Source: Peteryoungia rhizophila (lineage in GTDB: Bacteria > Pseudomonadota > Alphaproteobacteria > Rhizobiales > Rhizobiaceae). From it: a DNA stretch of 64,000 nucleotides. The notes beneath the pieces are model-generated. The model was not told where the DNA came from. It ran no database searches and saw only the letters and a list, made by a program, of their open reading frames with translations. The stretch covers positions 372,001-436,000 of the forward strand of contig NZ_STGT01000002.1 in the NCBI RefSeq assembly GCF_004912145.1, given 5' to 3'. Position 1 is the stretch's first letter, and every line of letters begins with the position of its first letter. Of the stretch, positions 16,495 through 23,970 are shown piece after piece. The position numbers and the translations under genes are program-made.

Positions 16495-17022
16495 ATGGCG
16501 AAAAAGGACAAGGCCGACAAGGACCGCGGCGAAAAGAAGAAGGCCAAGAAGAAGGAGCCTCCGGCCTTCGGGGTGCTCAGCTCCACGGTCACTCAGGTCG
16601 CCCGGGCGTTGCGCACGAGGCTGTCGCACGGGCTCGCCGAGAGCGGCCTCTACCCCGGTCAGGACGGCGTGGTGCAACTGCTCGCTCAGGAGGATGGCCA
16701 GACGCCGGGTGCGCTTGCTCATCAGCTCGGGGTGAAGGCGCCGACCATGACACGTACGATCGGACGGATGGAGGCGCAGGGTTTCGTTCAGCGTCGCACC
16801 GACGGTCGCGACGGGCGGCTCACCAAGGTCTATCTCACCGACGAAGGGCGCGGCAGTGTCGCGCGCATCGAGGAAGCCATGCAGGCTTGCGAGGCGCAGG
16901 CGCTGGAGGGCCTGTCGGGCAAAGAGTTGAAGACGCTGGTGAAGCTGCTTTCGGTGATCGAAGACAATCTCGTCCAGAACGGGGTTGCCAGGCCCTCTGC
17001 TACGTCCGACGACGACGATTGA
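16495..17022 (+). CDS. MarR-family transcriptional regulator with a Lys-rich N-terminal tail
   Basis: 175 residues. The first 22 (MAKKDKADKDRGEKKKAKKK) are almost all charged and probably disordered; the winged-helix MarR domain runs from about 30 to 160 (GALAHQLGVKAPTMTRTIGRMEAQGFVQRRTDGRDGRLTKVYLTDEG is the HTH and wing). A GGGGAG site precedes the ATG. The basic tail is unusual for MarR proteins and could add non-specific DNA affinity. Divergence from the creatininase-family gene suggests that gene as a target (inference). The gene ends in an Asp run (TSDDDD). Confidence 0.9.
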   Translation: MAKKDKADKDRGEKKKAKKKEPPAFGVLSSTVTQVARALRTRLSHGLAESGLYPGQDGVVQLLAQEDGQTPGALAHQLGVKAPTMTRTIGRMEAQGFVQRRTDGRDGRLTKVYLTDEGRGSVARIEEAMQACEAQALEGLSGKELKTLVKLLSVIEDNLVQNGVARPSATSDDDD

Positions 17023-17033
17023 AATCGCAGATT

Positions 17034-17055
17034 AAATTGTTTAATTAAAACATTT
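17034..17055. promoter_or_regulatory. AT-rich palindrome upstream of the LacI gene, candidate operator
   Basis: A 22-nt inverted repeat centred on TTAATTAA, with half-sites AAATTGTTTAA and AAATGTTTTAA (9 of 11 matching), lies 44 nt before the LacI GTG start. Very AT-rich inside GC-rich DNA, it fits an autoregulatory LacI site overlapping the promoter. No experiment or motif scan supports it here. Confidence 0.5.
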
Positions 17056-17098
17056 AAGGGCGCGCGAACGCCCACCGGCCTGCTGCGAGGGAGGAAAC

Positions 17099-18115
17099 GT
17101 GGCACAAAAGGTAAAGCTGTCGACCATTGCGGAAACGCTCGGTCTCTCCACTGCCACCATATCGCTCGCCCTGCGCGACAGTCCGCTGGTTGCGGCCGAC
17201 ACCCGTGAAAAGATCAAGGACCAGGCCCGCGCGCTCGGCTACATCTACAACCGCCGTGCTGCGAGCCTGCGCACCTCGCGGTCCGGCATCATCGGTGTCG
17301 TCGTACATGACATCATGAACCCGTTCTATGGGGAAATCCTCAAGGCGATCGAAACCGAGCTCGACCGCAGCCGTCATACTTTCATTCTCTCCAATCACTA
17401 TGACAGCGTCGACAAGCAGCGCATGTTCATCGAGACGCTGCTGCAGCTCGGCGGTGACGGCGTGATCATGTCGCCGGCCATCGGCACGCCGCCGGAAGAC
17501 GTTTTGCTGGCCGAGAACAACAACATGCCGGCCATCTTCGTGGCGCGTTCGATGGATGGGCTGGATGTGCCGATCTATCGTGGCGACGACACCTATGGCA
17601 TTTCGCTGGCGACCAACCACCTGATCGGCCTCGGCCACCGTTCGATCGCGATGATCGGCGGCACGGACCAGACCTCGACGGGACGTGACCGCTACCAGGG
17701 CTATGTGAATGCGTTGCGCAAGGCGGGGATCGAAGTCGATCCAGGCCTGCGTATCCCGGGGCCGCGTACAAAGCAGGGCGGCTTCGAGGCGGCGGTCAAT
17801 TTCCTGTCGCTGCCGCAGAAGCCAACGGCGGCCGTCTGCTGGAACGACCTCGTCGCGATCGGGTTGATGAACGGCATCGCGCGCGCGGGGCTGATCCCAG
17901 GCCAGGATATATCCGTCACCGGCTATGACGACCTCGAGGAAGCCTCGATCGCAACGCCGTCGCTGACGACCGTTTGGAACGGACAGGCGGAGGTCGGACG
18001 TCTCGCTGCACGTGCGCTGCTCGACAAGCTCGCCGGCAGCCACGAGCCCGACGGTATCCATCTGATCAAGCCCGAAATGCGCATTCGCCAGTCGACGGCC
18101 CCGATCCGCCGCTGA
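17099..18115 (+). CDS. LacI-family transcriptional regulator
   Basis: 338 residues from a GTG start with GGGAGG 5 nt upstream. The LacI HTH is canonical (KLSTIAETLGLSTATISLALRDSPLVAADTREKIKDQARALGY, about 5-48), followed by the hinge and a periplasmic-binding-protein-like domain (GIIGVVVHDIMNPFYGEIL; DISVTGYDDLEEASIATPSLTTV). It precedes a 2-hydroxyacid dehydrogenase by 57 nt, which suggests sugar-acid control, such as of a keto-gluconate-type compound. The ligand is inferred only loosely. A 22-nt AT-rich palindrome lies just upstream. Confidence 0.93.
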   Translation: MAQKVKLSTIAETLGLSTATISLALRDSPLVAADTREKIKDQARALGYIYNRRAASLRTSRSGIIGVVVHDIMNPFYGEILKAIETELDRSRHTFILSNHYDSVDKQRMFIETLLQLGGDGVIMSPAIGTPPEDVLLAENNNMPAIFVARSMDGLDVPIYRGDDTYGISLATNHLIGLGHRSIAMIGGTDQTSTGRDRYQGYVNALRKAGIEVDPGLRIPGPRTKQGGFEAAVNFLSLPQKPTAAVCWNDLVAIGLMNGIARAGLIPGQDISVTGYDDLEEASIATPSLTTVWNGQAEVGRLAARALLDKLAGSHEPDGIHLIKPEMRIRQSTAPIRR

Positions 18116-18172
18116 ACCTCCGCCGGCTTCCATGTCCGGCCGCCTTCTCATTCTACCCGCCTGGAGACAGTC

Positions 18173-19135
18173 ATGTCCGATCAAGCCCTCGTGTTGATCC
18201 CCGGTCGCATACATCCGCGTGTCCGCGCCCGCCTCGCAGAACGCTTCGAGGTCCTCGAAGTCGCCGATGCATCTGCTGCGGAAGCGACGCCAGAGCAATT
18301 GGCGCGGGTGCGCGGCGCTGCCGTGTCCGGGCGCTTTCCCGCTTCCCTGATCGAACGCCTGCCGAAGCTCGAGATGATCGGCAGTTTCGGGGTCGGCTAT
18401 GACGGCGTCGATGTGGGTGCCGCTGCGGCGCGGGGGATCATCGTCACCCACACGCCCGATGTGCTCAACGACGAAGTGGCGGACACCACGATCGCGCTGC
18501 TTCTCAACACCGTGCGCCAGTTTCATTTTGCCGAACGTTACCTGCGCGAGGGACGTTGGGAGCGCGAAGGGGCCTTTCCTCTTTCGCCCTTGTCCCTGAA
18601 AGGCCGCAAGGTCGGCATCCATGGCCTTGGACGGATCGGCATGGAGATCGCAGCACGGCTCGCGCCGTTCAAGGTGGATATCGCCTATCATACCCGCCGC
18701 CCGCGCGAGGACGTGTCCTATGTCTATCACGACAGCCTGGTTGGGCTGGCCAAGGCGGTCGATATCCTGATCTCGATCGTTCCTTCGACCCCGCAGACGA
18801 ACGGCGCGATCAATGCCGAGGTTCTGGCAGCACTTGGATCGAACGGCGTTCTGATCAATGTCGGTCGCGGTACAACGGTGGACGACGCGGCTCTCATCGC
18901 AGGGCTTCAGAATGGCACGATCGCGGCCGCCGGTCTCGATGTATTCACTGCAGAACCCCATGTGCCGCAAGCGCTGATCGACCTTCCGAATGTCTCGCTG
19001 CTGCCCCATGTCGCCTCGGCCTCGGTGCCGACGCGCGATGCCATGGCCGATCTCGTGGCCGACAACGTGATTTCTTGGTTCGATACCGGCCGTCCGCTGA
19101 CCCCGGTTCCCGAGACGCCGGTTTCGCCGCGCTGA
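18173..19135 (+). CDS. D-2-hydroxyacid dehydrogenase (glyoxylate/hydroxypyruvate reductase type)
   Basis: 320 residues. The nucleotide-binding fingerprint GLGRIG (151-156) and the catalytic triad R232 (NVGRG), E261 (FTAEP) and H279 (LLPHVAS) are all in place. The enzyme reduces 2-keto acids such as glyoxylate, hydroxypyruvate or 2-keto-gluconate with NAD(P)H. The residues after GLGRIG (TRRPR near 174-178) suggest NADPH preference. It probably forms a unit with the LacI gene. Full length for the family. Confidence 0.92.
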   Translation: MSDQALVLIPGRIHPRVRARLAERFEVLEVADASAAEATPEQLARVRGAAVSGRFPASLIERLPKLEMIGSFGVGYDGVDVGAAAARGIIVTHTPDVLNDEVADTTIALLLNTVRQFHFAERYLREGRWEREGAFPLSPLSLKGRKVGIHGLGRIGMEIAARLAPFKVDIAYHTRRPREDVSYVYHDSLVGLAKAVDILISIVPSTPQTNGAINAEVLAALGSNGVLINVGRGTTVDDAALIAGLQNGTIAAAGLDVFTAEPHVPQALIDLPNVSLLPHVASASVPTRDAMADLVADNVISWFDTGRPLTPVPETPVSPR

Positions 19136-19212
19136 TTCGCTACGCCAGCCTTCCGCAAGCTTGATGCCGCATCCTGTGCGGATCATGAGGTCTCAAGCGG
19201 AAGGATGCTGCG

Positions 19213-19692
19213 ATGAAGTCCTCTTTCGTCATTGTCGCGACGGCAGTGGTGTGTGCTGGTATTTCAGCGATCGGGATCGGCTTCTGGGCCGGCCCTCGGC
19301 AGGTCGCGCAGGAAGCGGCGGACCCGATCGTCCTCGGGACCATTCCGTCGGCCTTGCGCTCGACATCGTCCGTCCCGTCCTCCTTTCAGGCGCATGTGAT
19401 GTCGCCTCCCGCAATCTTTTCGGTTTCCAACTTTACCCGCAAAACCGTCTGTATCGTGGAACGGGGAGCGGCTCTGACCAGCCGTAGTCGAGACTTCTAT
19501 GCGCCACCGGATTGTGAGCAAGTCTGGCCAGGATTGGCACGCGCGAGCAACTGGACGCAGAATGAAGATGGCAGTGTCATCATTTCGGACTCCAATGGTG
19601 CGATCCTGTTGACGCTTGTGCGGGGGCGGCACTTTTCCTACGAAGCGGCAGATGAGCCGGGTGCCGATCTTGCTCTCCTGATGTTGCCTTGA
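19213..19692 (+). CDS. small membrane-anchored or exported protein, AprI/Inh-like domain
   Basis: 159 residues. The N terminus has one hydrophobic helix (about 4-26) that may be an uncleaved signal anchor. The C-terminal half shows a pair of Cys (KTVCIVERG and PPDCEQVWP), then ARASNWTQNEDGSVIISDSNGAILLTLVRG and a final LALLMLP, a layout like the AprI/Inh family of periplasmic metalloprotease inhibitors. In that family the N-terminal residues plug a secreted protease. The match is by eye and is weak at the sequence level. No protease gene is nearby. It is probably a single-gene unit. Confidence 0.6.
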   Translation: MKSSFVIVATAVVCAGISAIGIGFWAGPRQVAQEAADPIVLGTIPSALRSTSSVPSSFQAHVMSPPAIFSVSNFTRKTVCIVERGAALTSRSRDFYAPPDCEQVWPGLARASNWTQNEDGSVIISDSNGAILLTLVRGRHFSYEAADEPGADLALLMLP

Positions 19693-19945
19693 TCGCGGAC
19701 TGGGTGCGGAGATCGTCTTGTTCAGTCGAGGCGTGGCGTCCCCGTGATCCGAACACATGCCAGCGCGCAAAATTCTTTGCTTGCGCTAACATAGTCTCAA
19801 GCTCAACTTTCTTCATGCCAACCAGTTTCTAAGCCAAAAGAATGAGGCCAAGCGCTTGAACGGCTTTGGCTAAAATGGTTAGCTCGCGCATCGCTGCCGG
19901 GAGGGGCCGACGATGCCCGCCGGTGGGGCAACAACTGGGAGGTAG

Positions 19946-21055
<1,110 letters not shown>

Positions 21056-21077
21056 GCCTTCCGGATTTCGCTTTTCG

Positions 21078-21108
21078 ACCGGCCTCCTTCGGGGGGGCCG
21101 GTTTTTTT
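21078..21108 (+). terminator. Rho-independent terminator after the TRAP binding-protein gene
   Basis: Stem ACCGGCCTCC / GGGGGCCGGT (one G-U pair) closed by a UUCG-type loop, followed by TTTTTTT. It lies 22 nt after the stop codon. Confidence 0.88.
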
Positions 21109-21140
21109 GTGCGTCATGCATTTGGCCCAAAGCCGGCAAA

Positions 21141-21165
21141 GAGAAAGCCCCCGCATGGGGGGCCT
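21141..21165 (-). terminator. candidate terminator of the dctQM unit
   Basis: Read on the minus strand this is AAGGCCCCCC-ATGC-GGGGGCTTTCTC: a GC-rich stem with a short loop and a weak U-rich tail, 11-35 nt after the dctM stop. With the + strand terminator at 21078-21108 it separates the convergent TRAP genes. Confidence 0.55.
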
Positions 21166-21175
21166 TCGTTGCTGT

Positions 21176-23035
21176 TCAATTGAACGCGGGGGGCTGGCTG
21201 AGATCCGGCGGAGCGGGTGCTGCCGGCGCCGGGGTTCCGCCGAAATCCGGAGGCGGAAGACCCAGGCTTGGAGCAGGAGCCGCAGGTGCCGAACCCGCAG
21301 GGGCGGGGGCGGACGGCTGGCTGGAGCCGAAGTTGGGAGGTGGCAGGCCGAAGGACGGGGCCGGCGTTGCTCCACCGCCGGTGCCCGGCTGTCCGAAGGA
21401 TGGCGTGGTGGGCGCGCCGAAGCCGGGCAGTTCGATCTGGATCGTGCTCGGGTCCGATACCACCGGGGTATCCTTGTAATGCATCACCAGGCCCGGGAAG
21501 GCGATGACGGTGATGATTGCCAGGAATTGGATGATTATGAACGGCAATACACCCTTGTAGATATCCATGGTCTTGATGCCGTCCCGCATCTGTCCGGTCA
21601 CCTTGTCCTTCCAGCGTCCCTCCGGGGCGACGGAGCGCAAGTAGAAGAGCGAGAAGCCGAAGGGCGGCGTCAGGAAGGACGTTTGCAGGTTGATGCCGAT
21701 AATGATGCCGAACCAGACGAGGTCGATCCCGTGGCTCTGGGCGACGGGCACCAGAAGTGGCACCATGATGAAGGCGATCTCGAAGAAGTCGAGGAAGCAG
21801 CCGAGGATGAAGATGATGATCGTGACCACGATCAGGAAGCCGTATTCGCCACCCGGCAGGGCCAGCATCAGATCCTCGATCCAGACATTGCCGTTGATGC
21901 CGTAGAAGGTCAGGCCGAAGACGCGGGCTCCGATCAGGATCATCATGACGAAGGCGGAGAGACGCGTTGTGGCGTCGAGCGCATTCTTCAGGATGGAAAG
22001 GTTCATGCGTCCCTTGGCGGTCGCGATGATGAGCGCGCCGGTCGCACCCATGGCGCCGCCTTCCGTCGGTGTTGCAATCCCGAGGAAGATCGTGCCGAGA
22101 ACGAGGAAGATCAGTGCGAGCGGCGGGACCATGACGATGATCACCTGCTGGGCGAGCCGGGAGATCACGTTGAGGTTCATGCCGCGATTGACCAGGGCAA
22201 AGACGTAGACAGAGATGACGCCGAAGGCGAGTGCGGCCACGAGTTGCCATTCGGCGCTGGCGATGCCGGTGAACAGGATGTGGTAGCCGAGGAAGTAGAG
22301 GCCGGTGCCGATTGCGATCATCACGAGAAGCGAGGTGACGCCGTCGCCGAGGGTCCGGGCTTCCTTGGGAAGGGCCGGGGCCCATTCCGGCTTGATGAGG
22401 GTCACAGCGAAGATGTAGGCGCAATAGGCGGCAATGACCATCAGGGCCGGGTAGAGCGCGCCGACATACATGTCGCCGACCGAGCGGCCGAGCTGGTCGG
22501 CCATGACGATCAGGACGAGCGAGGGCGGGACGATCTGGGCGAGCGTGCCGGAAGCGGCGATGGTGCCGGAGACCAGCGGGCCATTATACTTGTAGCGCAG
22601 CATGATCGGCAGCGAGATCAGGCCCATGGCCATGACCGAGGCCGCTACGACGCCGGTGGTCGCGCCGAGCAGGGCGCCGACGAGGATGACGGCATAGGCG
22701 AGACCGCCACGCACGGGGCCGAACAGCTGGCCGATCGTATCGAGCAGGTCTTCGGCCATGCGTGACCGTTCGAGAATGAGCCCCATCAAGGTGAAGAACG
22801 GGATCGACAGCAGGGTGTCGTTGTACATGATCCCGTAGATGCGTTCCGGATGGGATTGCAGGAGCGGCCAGAACAGGCGGATCTCCGAGGAGATGTGCGA
22901 GACTTCGACGCCGACGACGAAATAGATCAAGCCACCGGCGGCGAGCGTGAAGGCGACGGGATAGCCGAGCAGCAACATCAGCATGACGCTGGTGAACATG
23001 ATCGGCGCGAGATTATGGGCGATAAGGTCGATCAT
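21176..23035 (-). CDS. TRAP transporter large permease (DctM) with a Pro/Ala-rich C-terminal tail
   Basis: 619 residues. About 530 residues form a normal DctM protein with 12 or more membrane helices (MLMLLLGYPVAFTLAAGG; FFTLMGLILERSRMAEDLLDTIG; the conserved GGLAYAVILVGALLGATTGVVAASV). Residues 532-619 are an added low-complexity tail, with repeated PSFGQPG, PSFGLPPPNFG and PSLGLPPPDFG blocks and many PAPA units. The tail is not part of the family core and its use is unknown; being Pro-rich it may be extended and protein-binding. The gene begins 1 nt after the dctQ stop. Confidence 0.92.
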   Translation of the reverse strand: MIDLIAHNLAPIMFTSVMLMLLLGYPVAFTLAAGGLIYFVVGVEVSHISSEIRLFWPLLQSHPERIYGIMYNDTLLSIPFFTLMGLILERSRMAEDLLDTIGQLFGPVRGGLAYAVILVGALLGATTGVVAASVMAMGLISLPIMLRYKYNGPLVSGTIAASGTLAQIVPPSLVLIVMADQLGRSVGDMYVGALYPALMVIAAYCAYIFAVTLIKPEWAPALPKEARTLGDGVTSLLVMIAIGTGLYFLGYHILFTGIASAEWQLVAALAFGVISVYVFALVNRGMNLNVISRLAQQVIIVMVPPLALIFLVLGTIFLGIATPTEGGAMGATGALIIATAKGRMNLSILKNALDATTRLSAFVMMILIGARVFGLTFYGINGNVWIEDLMLALPGGEYGFLIVVTIIIFILGCFLDFFEIAFIMVPLLVPVAQSHGIDLVWFGIIIGINLQTSFLTPPFGFSLFYLRSVAPEGRWKDKVTGQMRDGIKTMDIYKGVLPFIIIQFLAIITVIAFPGLVMHYKDTPVVSDPSTIQIELPGFGAPTTPSFGQPGTGGGATPAPSFGLPPPNFGSSQPSAPAPAGSAPAAPAPSLGLPPPDFGGTPAPAAPAPPDLSQPPAFN

Positions 23036-23036
23036 C

Positions 23037-23588
23037 TCAGGCCTCCGTGCCTTCAGTCACCGGCGGTGCCACGTTCGGGTCTTCGATCCGGCCCATCAGT
23101 ACGGCAGCGCGCTTGATGATTTCCGAGAAGGCCTGGGCGGTCAGAAGCATGAAGCCGATCAGCACGACAGCCTTGGCAGGCCAGATGATCAGGCCCCCGG
23201 CGCTCGAAGAGACTTCTCCCGACCGGAAGGACAACCAGAACCAGGGCCAGGCCAGATAGGCCATCAGAGTGGAAAAGGGCACCAGAAAGATGATGTGGAG
23301 GATCAGATCGATCCAGTCCCGTGTCCGCTTCGTCCATCCACTCGACAGGATGTCGATGCGGATATGCTCATTGCGAAGCAGTGCATAGGCAGCGGCAAGC
23401 ATGAACACGGTACCAAAGAGATACCACTGAAGCTCGAGCCAGGCATTGGATGAAATGTCGAAGGCCTTGCGAATAACGGCATTGCCGGCGCTGATCAGGA
23501 CGGCGGCCAGAAGCAGCCAGGAAACCCAGCGCCCAATGGCCCCGTTGATCGCGTCGATCAGCCGGGAAACAGCCAACAGGATTGTCAT
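23037..23588 (-). CDS. TRAP transporter small permease (DctQ)
   Basis: 183 residues with four hydrophobic helices (about 17-37, 53-72, 93-113 and 134-155), the DctQ size and topology. The WLELQWYLFGTVFMLAAAYAL segment is the conserved small-subunit motif. It pairs with the DctM protein as the sodium-driven membrane part for the binding protein encoded on the opposite strand. dctM follows after 1 nt, so the two are surely co-translated. The 5' side faces a region with a 19-nt perfect palindrome. Confidence 0.9.
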   Translation of the reverse strand: MTILLAVSRLIDAINGAIGRWVSWLLLAAVLISAGNAVIRKAFDISSNAWLELQWYLFGTVFMLAAAYALLRNEHIRIDILSSGWTKRTRDWIDLILHIIFLVPFSTLMAYLAWPWFWLSFRSGEVSSSAGGLIIWPAKAVVLIGFMLLTAQAFSEIIKRAAVLMGRIEDPNVAPPVTEGTEA

Positions 23589-23970
23589 TGTGTGTGTTCT
23601 CCCCTTGTCCTTTCGTGCTTAGAGCAATGGTAAACGGCGCGCAACTGCACAGGCCAGCCCTTGTCGGGGAGCCTACGAAAGTTGAACTTTCGTGCAATTG
23701 CGGGTGCGGGCTCACAGTGTCGCCAGGTGCACTCGGCCTTGGCCATCCCGTGGCATTTGAACGATTTCCCTATGCCGCCTTTAACGGGTTGTGACGTACG
23801 CGTTTGCGTCCCGCTTCGAAGCAGTGCATTTTAGACTTTGCTTCGTTTCATGCATTACTGTGACGTTTCAGGACAGGTTTTTTTAGCCGCCGGGATCCGG
23901 CCATCGGGATTGGAAGAGGCGTTTTTTGACAGCTGAGGTTTCGCGTCCAGCCTCGCCGGGAGGACAAGTC
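23589..23970. other. divergent intergenic region between dctQM and the GGDEF/EAL gene
   Basis: 382 nt with no gene. It must carry the promoters of both neighbours. Notable content: the 19-nt palindrome at 23675-23693, a GCAATTGC palindrome next to it (23694-23701), and AT-rich patches near 23830-23890. A TTG-initiated extension of the right-hand gene (from 23926) is possible but has no ribosome-binding site. Confidence 0.5.
23675..23693. promoter_or_regulatory. 19-nt perfect palindrome, candidate operator of dctQM
   Basis: ACGAAAGTT-G-AACTTTCGT: two perfect 9-bp arms around one central base, 87 nt upstream of the dctQ start codon. This is the size and symmetry of a dimeric regulator site. 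No local regulator gene is adjacent, so the protein is unknown. A GntR or similar family regulator would be a reasonable guess only. Confidence 0.55.

Noticed and set aside
17054..19186. 710-codon minus-strand frame opposite the LacI and dehydrogenase genes
   Set aside because: The translation is low-complexity and Arg/His/Asp-rich, with no family signature; the + strand genes are complete with motifs.
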